DNA of 64,000 nt from Petaurus breviceps papuanus (GCA_028583685.1 JAMXIF010000031.1:10653654-10717653); one strand, 5' to 3'. Shown: positions 46,300 to 58,824, numbered from the stretch's first letter. The notes: generated from the letters alone by a model not told the origin. Made by a program: numbers and translations.

Positions 46300-47635
46300 A
46301 ATGATGGTGCAGTGAAGCAGATTTAAAACCAGTTGAATAATCAGTCAAAGAGTGGTGATTAAGAGATGCATGTCAACTGGAGGCAGGTCTCCAATGTAGT
46401 GCCAAAGGGATCTGTCATTGAGGATATTCCAAAAAACGCTTTTATTAGTGGCTTAGATAAAGGCATAATTGGCATGTTTATCAAATGTGTAGGTGGTGAT
46501 GAGCTGGGAGAGATGTTGGATGTCAGGGCTGGGATCTAAAAAGTCCTCTAACTATAATGGTACACTAAGTTAGTAAGAAATACTTTAATAGGAGTGAATG
46601 TAAAGTTCTACACTTTCATTCAAGAAAGTCAACCTCCCAGGTATAAGTAGGAGAAAAGTGACTAGCTAACATTTACTATTAAAATGATAATGATAATAAT
46701 GATAGCTAGCATTCATGAAATAACTACTGTGTGTAGTCACTGTGCTAAGTGCTTTACAAATATTACCTCATTTTCATCCTCATAACAATCCTGGGAGGTA
46801 GGAGCTATTACTATGCCCATTTGATGATGAGAAACGAGGGCAAAACAGAGGTTAAGTGATTTGCTCAAGGTCACGCAGCTAGCAAGTATCTGAGGCCAGA
46901 GTGTTCTATCCATCGTACCACCTAACAGCACTTTAAAAAAAAAGAAATGGGAATTTTTTTTTGGTCAAAAGTAAGAAAAGTTAATTCAATCATTGGCTGC
47001 TTTAACAGAAGCAAAGTGCCCATACCAAGGGAGATGATCAACCTTCTATTCTCTGCCCTGGTGTGACTCAAGTCAAGACCAAAAGCATTTCCTATGTGCC
47101 AGGCACTGTGCTAAGGGCTGGAGATGTTTTCAAAAAAGCAGTATTATGTTCAGTTCTAGGCACCAGGCTTTAAGAAAGACCCCAAGAAGCTGGAAAATAT
47201 CTGAAGAGCAACCAGTGTGTTAGGGACTTGAAATCAGATCACGGGAGGTAGGTTTGGTATAGTGGAAGACCTAAGGGAATTTGAGAACTGTGTTTAAATA
47301 TCTGAAGGATTTTCACGGGAAAGAAGAATTACATTTGGTTCCCCTGGTTCCAAAGGAAAGAACTAGGACTGATGGGGGAAAATGACAAAAGGGTAAATTT
47401 TAGTTTGATATCAGAAAAAACCCTACAACCTTCCAATAAATCAGAAATGTCCAAAGGGAGAATAGTTTTCCTTGAAAGATGAATTCCCCACCTCTGGAAG
47501 TCTTTCAGATGGAGGCTGGATGAATACTAGGTCAGGGCTGTTACAGAATGGGTTTCATGTTTTGGCTATGAAATGGATTAGCTGACTTCTGAGATCTCTT
47601 CTGACTTAAAAATTCTCTGATTCTATGAAAGGAAT
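46300..47635 (+). mobile_element. CR1/L3-type LINE, copy 1
   Basis: It has 'ggaggcaggtctccaatgta', 'ggcttagataaaggcataat', 'agttctaggcaccaggcttt', 'ttgaaagatgaattcccc' and the end 'aattctctgattctatgaaa'. These are in CR1 order down to the CR1-type terminus. It is decayed and interrupted by a class C SINE at 46660-46930. Confidence 0.7.
46660..46930 (-). mobile_element. SINE class C inserted in CR1
   Basis: It has 'aatgatagctagcattcatg', 'cataacaatcctgggaggta', 'ttgctcaaggtcacgcagct', ending 'ccacctaacagc'. Confidence 0.8.
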
Positions 47636-47894
47636 TTGATTTGAAAGAGGCTGTAGTTACTCAGAAACAGCCAAATACTGATTACACATAGTAAGAGGAA
47701 ACAGGAAGAAAAGATGGTTTCTGAGTGCCATTGCAGGTTATAATTTCAATTCTTAGCTCCCCCCCCCGCCCCAAGATTTTACTAGAGCTGCTATGGAAGC
47801 ATTGTGTCCTGTGTTTTGAGGCAGAAGTGCCCATGCCAATAAAACTGTAGGTTCTATAAAACACCAAAGCTGAGTATTCATTCTATTTCAACTG
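47636..47894. other. No recognised feature
   Basis: Short unassigned spacer between two CR1 copies. Confidence 0.4.
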
Positions 47895-48945
47895 TAGCTA
47901 TGTTTTTAGATAATGAATTTATAAATGTTTGTCAGTGACTTACATAAAAGCATCCATGGCATGCCCATCAAGTTAGAAGATGTTGTAAAACTGGGAAGGA
48001 TGGTTAATGTATGGCATAACCAATTCAGGATCCAAAAAAAATCTCACACAGGCTAAAACCTTACAGAGTAAATATAACACCTTACATCTGAGTTTTAAAA
48101 AATCAGCTTCCCAAGTATAAGATGTAGGTGGCAAGGCTAGACATCAGTCCATCTGAAAAATATCTGGGGTCTTTAGAGAGTTGCAAGCTCAAATGGCAAC
48201 CAAAAAGAGTGACGTCATTAAGTGAAGCAAATATTAGTATCCAAAACAATGGTGATAGTCCCAATGTATCCTACCCTGGTCAAATTGTATTGGAGTAATA
48301 TGATCAGTAGTAGGTACCATATTTCAAGGGGGAGGATGATAAGCAGGAAAGCATTATTTTAAAAGAGGGCAAGCAGGGCAGCCAGGTGGCTCAGCGAGTA
48401 AGAGCACCGGCTCCCGTGTCGGGATGACCTGGATCAAATCCGGGCTCAGATACTCAGCACCACACCCAGAAATAATAACTGGCCGTGTAACCTTGAGCAA
48501 GTTACTTAACCCCAACTGCTTTTAAAAAAAAATAAAAGAGGGCAAGCATTACAGAGTAAGGCCTAGACAACATGCCACTTAAGACTCAGTAAAAGGAATT
48601 GGAGTTATTTTGCCTAGACAGAAAAAAGACTTCAAAAGGACATAGTAATTGTCTTTAAGTAATTGAAGGGCTGTCATATGAAAGAGGGATTGGACTAGAA
48701 CAATGGATGGAAATAGCACAGAGGCAAACTTTGGCTCAATGGAAAGAACAGAATTCCTGACAAATACTGCTAGCCAAAAGTGGAATGGGCTGCCTTGGGA
48801 AGTAATCAGAGTTCCTCCTTAAAGGGAAAGCTGGATGGCCAATTCTTAGTGATGCCGTAGAGAGGAATTTCAATAAGTATGGGCCAGACCAGATTGCCTC
48901 TGAGGTTTCTTTCAACTCGGAGATTCTGTGATTCTGAAATCAGAA
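47895..48945 (+). mobile_element. CR1/L3-type LINE, copy 2
   Basis: It has 'gcatgcccatcaagttagaa', 'aggtggcaaggctagacatc', 'gtggaatgggctgccttggg', ending 'ctcggagattctgtgattct'. It overlaps in content with copy 1 and is therefore a separate insertion or a duplicate. A class D SINE sits inside it. Confidence 0.72.
48375..48533 (+). mobile_element. SINE class D monomer (right type), 14-bp target duplication
   Basis: It starts 'agggcagccaggtggctcag' and carries the right-monomer signature 'caccacacccagaaataata'. Its flanks are aaaagagggcaagc at 48361-48374 and 48534-48547. It is inserted in the second CR1 copy. Confidence 0.93.
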
Positions 48946-50415
48946 TTTATTCTTGCCCATATCCTCTTCTTACAGATTCTCAGAATCATCATTACTCTCC
49001 CCAGGGCTTGAATAGCAAATCAAAGCCAGCTTATAAATTCATGCTTAGTTCTTGTGGAGGAGGGAGGCTTTGTTTAATTCTGCTTTGTGCAACAGCAAAA
49101 TGGCTAGTCAGGTTTTGGTCCCAGAATCCCAGAATCTCCCAGAATCCCAGAATCAGTATGTGCCAGTGAATAAGTATCTACAAAGCAGAAATGACATAGT
49201 TTGATTTTCTGATGCTTGCAAGAGTCTTCAGGGGAAAATGTTTACCCTGTTTTGACTTTTTGGATGATAAAGCTCATTTGACTTAAAAAAAAAAAACTAG
49301 AAGAGTAAAATACTAAAAGAAAACCCCTAAAATGCCCACCAAGGTATCTTTAAAAATTAAAAAAAAAACTTTCTTTATAGAGGGTCAACAATGAGTGCCA
49401 AAGTGCCCAGGAGTGACAGAGGGTATCAGGCCAGCAGGAGTTGGGGAGGAGAGGGTTCCAGGTTCCTACGGCTGCCAAAAGCTGCCAGTAAGATACTCTA
49501 AGTCCCTACAGCTATTAGGAGCTGAAACATACTCCAACATCTGTTTCCAGCAGCCCACTGCAATTGAAGATGGAAAATCCCAACATCTACAAGTAAGAGT
49601 GATCCCAAGCAAAATGTAAGTATGGCTCTTGGGAGTTCAGAGGTAATCCTAGAATCATTCTAGGGCCTGGAGACTCAATCAGACACTAAGCATCTGGAGT
49701 GCGGTTCCGGTCTTGCTTTCAGCAACCCACTGGGATAGCTGATAAGAGGACAACATTGCTAACATGCAAAATTATAAATTAGGTAATTTACCCTCACAGG
49801 CCTCTCTTCCTTGATTTAGGTGTTTTCCTCTTCCTTTTCCCTTATTGCCCTCAGATGCTGACACCAAGTTGTCTGGAATCACCAAATCTACCACCTGATT
49901 TAGACCTGTCCCACTTAGGAAGTACTCATGTTCCAAGTCACTCTAAGCCCTTGCATTTCCCTGACATCACCTTCCATCCCTGAACATTATTTCTCTAGTG
50001 TCCCATTTACTTAGGGCTCCTCTCTCTGCTGCTAAGATAATGTGGTGCTGGTGGGCCGCCTAAATGGGTTAGTTCTCTTAGGTGATGCATCTGCATTTTG
50101 AATAAAGCTCTCTAATGCACAATGCCTTAACCCCAAGAATAACAAAAATTGTGAGAATTTCAGGGCCTGTGGCAAGCCAGAGATAGAGAGACTTTTTGGT
50201 TCCCATTGCAAATTTGGAGGATTTTTTCTTTGCTATTATTGTCAGGGTTATCCTGGGAAAATCTGCATGCAGGTCTTACACTGGAAGGAAAGGGTTCTCT
50301 TCCATTGTTTTTGGTCACCAGAAAACAGGGGTAAAGAGTATTTCCTCCATATTTGTGACTCTTCTAAGATCAAAGGAGTTGAAAGGCAGCATCCTTGTAT
50401 TGGCCAGCCTCTAAG
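48946..50415. other. Unassigned 1.5 kb
   Basis: It contains a 96-codon (48879-49169, overlapping the CR1 end) and a 74-codon (49395-49619) plus frame without recognisable domains. A short tandem of 'cccagaatc' lies at about 49120-49155. No gene is supported. Confidence 0.4.
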
Positions 50416-50420
50416 ACAAA

Positions 50421-50875
50421 GCTTCTTAACTTGGGGTCCATGGATTTCAGGGGGTTCATGTGGATGTGTAAAAAAGTGATATCTTTATTTTCACTAATTC
50501 CTACCTACAACTGGCATCTCCTTCAATTATGAATTCAGGTAACATGCCATAGTAGTGTTAAGAAGTATCATGACTTCATCACCAATTAGAATCACAAATA
50601 TTTTCACATTATATTGCAGTTGTTGCTGATATCTTGAAATATCATTTGTGCCTAGCACTACTTCGAGATTAAGTATTAGATCTACTGCCAGATCACACAT
50701 GATCTCAGCCTTCTATTCTATAGACTATGGTCTTCAATATAACTGGTCTCCTTTGTAATCCGATGTATTTTTTTTTTTTGCATTTAAATATATTATTTTG
50801 AGAAGGAGTCTATAGGCTTCAACAGGTTGGCGATAAGTTCAAAGGTTAATAACATCTGTTCTAGAACTTTCATTA
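50421..50875. mobile_element. hAT-like non-autonomous transposon, about 455 bp
   Basis: It has the left end 'gcttcttaacttggggtcca', the interior 'ccttcaattatgaattcagg', 'atattgcagttgttgctgat', and the right end 'gtctataggcttcaacagg ... aaggttaataacatctg'. The ends are inverted (cttcttaac / ggttaataa). Confidence 0.65.
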
Positions 50876-51404
50876 AGTTCTTTTAAAAAGTTAAAATTCC
50901 ATTGTGCTTCATATCAAAATCCTAGGAGTTAAGTTTAACACATAAGGGGAAAAAAGGGGGATGGTTACTTGTCTTGTCTTCTAACTTATTACCTCCCATC
51001 ATTGCCCTGGGGTAATTCGATGACAGGACTTTTCTGAAGTGCTTTTTCTCTGCTCTCCTGAGACAACTTAACCTGATTTAATCAATAGCAGCATTGCTCA
51101 ATCAGAAGGGCAGAGTTTTCATTTGCAATCTAATGCTTGGCTGGTCTGTGGCATTCAAGCAATGTAGGAATGACCAAATTATCCTTGTTATAGTGCCATG
51201 CTCAATAAGTGCTTGATGAAGAGTGTGATGCATACTGTTTAAATGCTCAAAAATTGCACTCAGTAGTCTGGAGAAGTTGTTGGACTTGTGTACTTAAGCA
51301 AGAATGACTTTTAAAGTCTCCTTTGAATTTGGATTGGTGAACATACTCCTCTCCTTACCCTCTGACTCAACTTAAATAGGAGCAACATGTGATAAATGAG
51401 AAGC
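50876..51404. other. No recognised feature
   Basis: Unassigned sequence without an obvious repeat. Confidence 0.4.
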
Positions 51405-51600
51405 AATTCTGTTTTTATAAAGAATGAGGATATTAGAGCCCAAAGGGAACTTTATAGATCTTCTTGTCCAATTTTCATTTTTATGTTAGATGATATTCAG
51501 ATAGGTTATGGTGACTTGCCCAAGGACACATATCTAATCACTTTGGTACCACCAGGACTAAAACTTAGGTCTCATGATTCCTAGTTATGACCTCTTCAAT
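51405..51600 (+). mobile_element. SINE class M
   Basis: It has 'gagcccaaagggaactttat', 'tgacttgcccaaggacacat', 'aacttaggtctcatgattcc'. Confidence 0.6.
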
Positions 51601-52610
51601 ACATAGTGCTTTTATTTAATGCTAAACCTTCAATAAGTTGTGATATTTAGTTCTCCTTGTAGCAAAGCATTTTAGTATTCATTGGTGTATATCATTGAAG
51701 CTCAAAATTTGGGGCATTTTTTGTCAACTGGGAATGTATCTTGGCAATGAGGATTTTCTTACAGCTTCTCCAGGTTCTGGGACTGATTCTAGAATCAATG
51801 AGGTGATTCCAAGATTGTGGGTCCAGGCCAGAAAACTTCTATAATATCCATTCCATTTTTAAAATATCTAGGGACATGTACTCCGGGTCTGAACTAACCC
51901 AAAAGGATAGAATCGTTTCTAACATACAGGTCATTTTGGGTCAGTTGTCTTCCCTATTATAGATTCTAACCAGATCAAAGACCTTCTTGGGAGGTCTGAC
52001 CCAAATTTGCCTTCCAGGGACTCCCCACCCTCCTCCTCTGAAAGAAATGATGACCTAAACTCGAAATTGGTAACCCAGTAAAAACTCATATGGTCACCAG
52101 TTAGCTAAACATTTCTCTAATCACAACTGTGCCGTCTTAATCCTAAATCCTCCTCTATTTTCTCATTACATTAGCCTCTTCATCTGAAATTCTGCTGTGG
52201 CTTCACTAGGCCTGAAAGCAGGTCATAGAGGGTCTCAATAGATTCTTCAAATTCCTGCCAATTTATTTAAGAGTGGCCCAGTCAATTAGAAAGAGTTGGA
52301 AAGAGACCCCAAAGCAAGTAATCTTTCAAAAAGTGCAAGATAGGTCAGATCCATGCACTGCAATCTAGACTGTAATGATGGACTTGGGATAAAGGATTTA
52401 TGCTAATTTAAACAGGGTCTCCCCCTAACCCTTTGGCTTAAATGTCAGACAGTACTCCTACAACTCAAAAGTTGATCAATAACATCAGTGGCAAAACATA
52501 TTGCCCCAAGCCTGATTAAGGAACATATTAGTATAACTATAAAACTTGAAACACCATCCAATATAATCTTGTTTCTTTATGAACAAGTCCTATATAAGCA
52601 ATCATAAGCA
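51601..52610. other. No recognised feature
   Basis: About 1 kb of unassigned sequence. Confidence 0.4.
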
Positions 52611-52611
52611 G

Positions 52612-52695
52612 GAAGGAAGGAAATAACCATTTATTAAGTGCCTACTTATATACCAGACATTCTGCTAAGTGCATTACAAATATTATCTCAATAAA
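52612..52695 (-). mobile_element. MIR-like SINE fragment
   Basis: It has 'taaccatttattaagtgcct' and 'gctaagtgcattacaaatat'. Confidence 0.5.
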
Positions 52696-53799
52696 AAAAA
52701 TATGGTTTGTTAGTTTAGTTGCCTAGACCTAGTTAAGTGGTAGGCTTAGTAGGTGACACACAGCATGATGATGATAAAGTCCTAACATTGTTCCCTGGGT
52801 AGATGAATTAGCTTTATATGGAAATAGTGACTTATGCTTAGCCTATGATCAGGAATCTCTCAAGTGTGTGTCATTCAGCACCAGGGGAAGGTAGGTATGG
52901 GTGCACAAGGACTATATGTTTCTCTCCTCTGCCAGAGAAATAACTGGTGAGTTAGTAGTATTATCCTCATATTCAAACACGTCATAGAGAAACATTCTCA
53001 TAAACTAAGAATCAACTTAGTTGAAGTTAAATGGTGAAGCAACACTCCCAAGAGGTAGGTAGGAAACACAAGGGCACAGTTTCTTCATCATTGTATGTAC
53101 TACAGGAACATTTGCTGAAATGAATTGAAAATAACTAGCAAGAAAGGAAGCCCCTGAAATGAGTCACAGGTCAGAGAATAAAAAAATCCTGAAGAGTTAA
53201 CTGGTCAAATATAATGTTAATAAAACAGAGTGATCAGTTATTTAAAAAAAAAGGACTGAATCTCTATGTGCTACTTAATATATAATCGGGGTTTGGGGGA
53301 ACCCTATGGGATCAGCTTGTGTGAACCCTGGCAAAAGTGGAAAGACTGCACGATGCTATCATAGAGCAGTCACTGAGATCCTTTATCTTTTAGTTTAAAC
53401 TAGTTCTATCTTATCCCATCCTTGGTAGTAATAACTTATCTTATCCATCCTTGTTAGACCAGGGAACATCATTTAATCATTATTTGCAATGCTGTAGCTT
53501 AATATATTTGAATAATAGAATCAAAAGAATGACAGAATTCAAAAGAATGACCTTTAATCTGCATAAGAGTTAACTAATTTACCTTCTAGGCTTCTAATTA
53601 GTATTATTGCTTTGTTAAGCCCCTGGTTTTCCAAATTGATAATCTACCCTCTCCATAATACTCTGTAAGAAAAGTCTGTGCCCAGTTGGTGAATTCACAG
53701 ACTCTGTATTTTACCTTAGGTTGAACATAATGGAACCTAAAGGGTACCTAATGGTTTCTAAATGTTGATATGTCTAAGGATCATGTTCACTTGAGGGTA
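52696..53799. other. No recognised feature
   Basis: About 1.1 kb of unassigned sequence. Confidence 0.4.
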
Positions 53800-53960
53800 T
53801 AAGTAGGACTCTTTTCCTCCTTTAGTCAAACAGCTGACTCATATGCAACCAGCGGCTCACAGGAACACCTAGATCCTTTCCAAATTCACACAAAGCCAGC
53901 CACTCTTGAATTGGTGCCAACGTTCCCTGATTTTTTAGCAGACCTGATGGAAAAGTACAG
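53800..53960 (-). mobile_element. Possible CR1/L3-type fragment
   Basis: 'cagctgactcatatgcaacc' followed by 'aacacctagatcctttcca' recalls a conserved CR1 phrase on the reverse strand. Short and uncertain. Confidence 0.35.
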
Positions 53961-54755
53961 ATCTACCCAGCTGATCAATTAGAGGCTGATTATTTGATTT
54001 ACATTAGAATTCACCATAGGATTCCTTTATAGATTGTGCTCTTTAGCACATTTTAAATGATTTTAATTACAAAAACTCATTGTACATAGGACTTTTCAAG
54101 GAATGTGCCTATTACATAAAGTAACAGTCACCTGTATTAATGATATCTTTCCTTTTGAGTTGTTCTGCTTTGTACCTGGCTACTATTAAATTTTCTTCTG
54201 TTGGACCCTCACCATTTCTTTGACTTATTAAAGGCATTTAAAATTCCAAGGGTATCCTTTAAAATATAGTCAATTCTCATTCATCAACTGGGTGATATCT
54301 ACAAACATCATAAACATGCTTTCCTTCCTCCCTGTCCCCACTCCATACTCCTTATGCTGGCTTTACAAGGCTCACTTTTATCATCTTGGCACTGGAGAGA
54401 AAGAGAGCTGTAGAGTGTGTGGAATGGGACCAACACACCTATTCACACCTCTTTGAGCACAATGATATTTTACAGAGTCTACATCAACTAGGTAGTATAA
54501 TTTGCACTATCTAGCCTGCTGCCCCAATTGGAGTCCAGAAATGAATTCATTTACATGGTCCTAGAAGTAATAATGTGTGAATCAATTAGGATCTAGTTGT
54601 GTTCAAGTACTTTGACTTCATCTCCTTGCTCTTGGGGGAAAAAAAGGAGGGTAAATTCATCTGTGAATATAGTATAACTCTAAATATGACCAATATGGAC
54701 TGGTCTGCAGGGCAAGAAAGCATTTACTTGTGAGTAAGTACAATGATGAGGGCTT
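53961..54755. other. No recognised feature
   Basis: Unassigned sequence. Section 53960-54130 is AT-rich and repeat-free. Confidence 0.4.
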
Positions 54756-54784
54756 TTAAACCCCAATTGGGAGGCCATCAGTGT

Positions 54785-54830
54785 ATGTAGGTTTGGCTCC
54801 TTAATAAATGCTTATTGATTGACTGATTCT
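54785..54830 (+). mobile_element. L2 3' terminus remnant
   Basis: 'gctccttaataaatgcttat' with tgattgactgatt. Confidence 0.5.
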
Positions 54831-54989
54831 CCAAAAGCTGTGTTTTCCTTTTCTGACCATTTCTTTTAAGCCAAGTTATTTCGCCCACCATTTCCCAGAC
54901 TGACACCCATCTCATTGCCTCCAAGTTTTGATTTCATCCGTTGTTATAGGAACTACTGTCCATCACTGTCTATATTTCTATATAAAGAA

Positions 54990-55165
54990 GTGTTCTTCAT
55001 TTGCTGTCCACAACCTTGTCTTTTGATATGTTGATAACTATATTTCAATATAATTTTTCTTTTCTGATTCCATGTATTTAAAATCATTATTTCAAGATAA
55101 GATTTATAGTTTTCACCTAACTGCAAAAGAGGTCCATAACAAAAAAAATTAAGAATCTCTTTTAC
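54990..55165. mobile_element. hAT-like transposon fragment, reversed
   Basis: 'gataactatatttcaatata', 'gaggtccataacaaaaaaaa', 'ttaagaatctc'. The interior is the reverse complement of that at 11652-11843 and 19760-19905. Confidence 0.45.
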
Positions 55166-55584
55166 AAAATAGCTATCATTTGCTAGTGAATGCCCTAATT
55201 TCATACATGTGTCTGAGCAACCTCCTGTAATGCCCCATCATGGCATGGAAGATACTTAAGGTTACCAGACTCAAAGTCAGTGGAGTGGAGGCTTGGAGAG
55301 ATAGAAAATAAGCTGGAAAGAGTTCAGATCCAGTGAGGAGACACAATATGCTGTCTATGCTATTCACAGACCAGCTGACGAAGATGCCGCCATCATGAGA
55401 CTGGTTGCAGAGTCATGGATTTTTTAGTCACACCAACTCTCAAGACAGTCTACCAAGACTTGCACTATTGGAAGAAACATCTCCACTGAGTGAAATCATG
55501 TATTGTCTGATGTACTGAAGCATGAAGACATTCCAATGGGCTGTGCCAACAACAAAAAACATAGTAGTGTAGGAAAAGAAAAGG
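55166..55584. other. No recognised feature
   Basis: Unassigned sequence. Confidence 0.4.
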
Positions 55585-56165
55585 AAGTTGAGTTTGGAAG
55601 AGACCTGAGTTTGAATCCTGCATTTGCTACTTACTGCCTATGTGAACTTGAACAAATCATATGACTTTGAGCCTAGAGTCAAGAAGACTTGAATTAACAT
55701 CTAAACATTTACTAGCTGTGTGACTTTGAGCAGGTTACTTAACCTCCATTTGCCTCAGTTTCTATAACTGTACAACAGGGATGATAATAGCACCTGCTTA
55801 GGTGGCTCAGTGGATAGAGCACTGGACCTGGAGTCCAGAAGACTAGAGTTCAAATCTGATCTCAGATCCTTATTAGCAGTGTGATTCCGGGCAAGTCAAA
55901 ACCCTTGTTTGCCTTGGTTTCCTCAATTATAAAATGAGGATAATAATAGCTCCTTCCTTCCAGGTTTGTTGTAAGGATCAGATGAGATAATTGTAAAGTG
56001 GCTGGCACACAGTAAGTGTTATGTAAATGTTAGCCATCTTCATCATCATTATCACTGTTATTATTGTTGTTCCAGGGTTGTTGTGAACATGAATGAAATA
56101 ATATTTGTAAAGCACTTAGCACTGCACCTGGCACATAGTAGGTGCTAAATAAATTGTAGCTATGA
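55585..56165 (+). mobile_element. SINE class C split by another class C
   Basis: The outer element runs from 'gagacctgagtttgaatcct' to 'gataatagcacctgc' and resumes at 56071 with 'tccagggttgttgtgaacat' to 'gtgctaaataaattgtagct'. The inner copy is 55799-56070. Confidence 0.75.
55799..56070 (+). mobile_element. SINE class C, nested
   Basis: It has 'taggtggctcagtggataga', 'gtgtgattccgggcaagtca', 'gtgttatgtaaatgttagcc' and an (ATT)n tail. Confidence 0.8.
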
Positions 56166-56227
56166 TGCTCTTGGTAGTGTTGACTTTTATTGGTCTCCAT
56201 TTCAACTAAATATGAGAGGATTGGTCT

Positions 56228-56412
56228 AGATCAGGGATTCTTAATCTAAACTCCATGAATTCTTAAAAAATTGATGACTGTATTTTAGTAATTGGTTTTC
56301 TTTGTAATTCTAAATATTTTATGAATTTAATAACATTATTCTGAGGAGGAGTCCACAGGCTCCACACCAAATAGTAAAAGGCATCCAGGATACAAAAAGA
56401 TTATGAACCTCT
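56228..56412. mobile_element. hAT-like non-autonomous transposon, short copy
   Basis: Left end 'atcagggattcttaatctaa', right end 'aaagattatgaacctctggc'. The interior 'gaggaggagtccacaggctc' matches the element at 50421-50875. Confidence 0.6.
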
Positions 56413-56499
56413 GGCTGAAGTGATCTCTATGGACCCTTCCAGCTATCCATCCTATAATACTAAAATGCCTTCCAAGAAACTCAGGCTTATTTCTTAATC

Positions 56500-56675
56500 T
56501 ATCAGTCTTATACAGCTGACTTGTTTACCTTTTTTGAAGCTCAATTTCACTACCTGCAAAACTGGGGTAATGGTATCTACCTTGTAGGATTGTAGACAGG
56601 ATCAAATTGAGATAGTATATGTAAAGAAAGGCAACTGCAAATTTAAAGTGCTAAATCAATATCATCTATTATTAA
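56500..56675 (+). mobile_element. MIR-like SINE (class C), 3' part
   Basis: It has 'actacctgcaaaactggggt', 'ttgtaggattgtagacagga', 'tatcatctattatta'. Confidence 0.6.
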
Positions 56676-57320
56676 AATTATCAACAGCATAAATTTACAG
56701 TCAAATGTGAAATTATATATTCAGACAATTTATTTAATGAAAGGTTTTAATATTTCTTATTCATTGTATTGGCCAATCTTTTATACATAAAATTCCATAT
56801 ACCTGTTTAGGGCAGAAATATCTTCAACCTTAAAATGTCCACTTTCAGTGAGATCTTATAAAAATTAGCTAATAAAAATTAATGGGAAGAACTCCATAAA
56901 ATGCTGTAGAAATGCTACATAATAACTTGTTAAAAATGAAATTAGTGCTCAGAAATATGCAGAATATAAAACTGGATACTATCATTTTTTCTAGATGCCA
57001 AATCAAGTCTTAAGTGACAAAAAGAAAAAGGACCCTATCTAGAGAGTGCTATATAAAACAATACCATTCTCTATGCTGTGAAAAAAAAATTAGGACTTGA
57101 TCCCTTTGAGTTAGAAGAAGGGAATTAACAGAAGCTTCAAAGACATCAAACTTGAGGAACATTTGTAGAATAATCCCATCATTTCCATAATAGAAGGAGC
57201 ACTGCCATTGGAGAGAGAAGTTTACTCGACAAGGGGTCCTATACCATGGGTCAACTAAACAGAAAGACATTGTGCTAGAGAAAGAGATTCAAAAACTGAG
57301 CCTCATTAAAAAATGAAACA
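56676..57320. other. No recognised feature
   Basis: Unassigned AT-rich sequence. Confidence 0.4.
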
Positions 57321-57324
57321 GGCA

Positions 57325-57445
57325 ATGGGGCATGAGGGGAAGGGGGCCATCTTTGGTGTCAGGAAGACGTAGGTTCAAGTCTCACATTTGACAAATACTA
57401 GCTGTTTGATCATTGTGTATCAGGCAATTCTCCAAGGCTTGTTGA
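57325..57445 (+). mobile_element. SINE fragment, 5' part
   Basis: 'ggtgtcaggaagacgtaggt' with tcaagtctcacatttgac. Confidence 0.5.
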
Positions 57446-57664
57446 ATTCAACCACTGGAAAGAAGTTTCCACATTGGGAGTTCCTTTTTTTTTTGCCTGA
57501 AAAATGACAAGTCCAGATTTGAGGGGTGGGGTGGAGAAAGAAAAACGAAATCCAATCCTGACTCCAATATCTGATTCAACATGGAAATTAATCCTAATTA
57601 AAGGTTAACAATCTTTCCTCATGGACCTAACGTATTGTGGAAGGTTAGGTATTTAACACACCTT

Positions 57665-58090
57665 TTCACAAAGGACTGTTCATGTCACAGGACATGCAGT
57701 TAAAGGAACTGGAGAATGTTTAGCCTGGAGAAGAGATTTAAGGTTGGACATTTTTTTAAAGGTTGTTACATGGGAGGATTAGATTTGTTGTTTGGTCCTT
57801 CAGGCGAGAATGAGGATGAACAGGTGAATGCTGTAAGGAGTTACAAGGAGGCCATCTTAAACTTGATGTATGGTAAAAGTGACTAACAATTAGAGCCATC
57901 TTAAAGAGGAATAGTTTGTCTCAGGAGGTAGTGAATTCCCTTCCTTTAAAGTGTTCAAGCAAGTTCTGGCTGACTATTTATTGGGCACTTTGTAAAAGGA
58001 ATTCTTTTGAAGCTAAGCATTGGACTAGATGGCCACTGAGGCCTCTCCCACCAGGGAAATGCTGTTATTTTGTGAAATATCCTAGAACCA
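57665..58090 (+). mobile_element. CR1/L3-type LINE 3' end
   Basis: It has 'gaatgtttagcctggagaag', 'ggtagtgaattcccttcctt', 'gcattggactagatggccac'. These are the same phrases as at 48600-48930. Confidence 0.65.
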
Positions 58091-58195
58091 TTTGGGGTCT
58101 TTCTTTGACTGGGAAGGGTACATATATTCTTCTGTGAGGTGGGAAGTTTGGTGGATATGAAGTACAAGAAATGAGAGAGTAAGGATAGGTTTTAT

Positions 58196-58470
58196 ATAGG
58201 TGTCATAGAGGCTAGGGTGTGGGAAGACTTGAGTTTGAATTTTGCCTCAGGTACTAATTCTATGGTCCTGGGCAAGTCACTTAACCTCTTTTTGCCTCAG
58301 ATTTCTCATTTGTAAAAGTGGGGATATTAACACTTAGGGTTAATTACCCAGGGTTATTGCAAAGATCAAATGAGATAATATGTATAAAGTGTTTTGAACA
58401 CCTTACAGTACTATATAAATGTTAAGATGATGATGATGGTGGTGGTTGTGATGATGATGATGACTATGGT
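58196..58470 (+). mobile_element. SINE class C with (GAT)n tail
   Basis: It has 'agacttgagtttgaattttg', 'tcctgggcaagtcacttaac', 'gatcaaatgagataatatgt', then gatgatgatggtggtgg. Confidence 0.8.
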
Positions 58471-58824
58471 AATGACCTTTAGTGACCAATCTCTTGAATC
58501 AGAATCATTCTGACTTTCATAGAAAACAGTAACTCACAGTCCAACAAATAGCTATGGATTTTTCAGCTCACTTCCAACTGTGCTTTTACTTAAGTGATTC
58601 ATCAATTTTCTTATGAGTTATTGTTAGAAAATGTCCAGAGTCATTTGGTTTCTGTGCATGTTGACACAACTTTAATGTCAGATGGAGTAAGACACCTTTC
58701 TGAAAACTACCCTAAGTGGGTGTACTACTACCATAGTTGTTAATCATGGCAGAATGTAACACACAGCAGGGTTGGGTGAACCATTATGATTAATATTGTT
58801 CTAATCCCTGTGTAGTTTTACTTG
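58471..58824. other. No recognised feature
   Basis: Unassigned sequence. Confidence 0.4.

Noticed and set aside
49800-50165. Possible solo LTR-like stretch with a polyadenylation-type signal
   Set aside because: No paired ends, target duplication or known family match could be supported.
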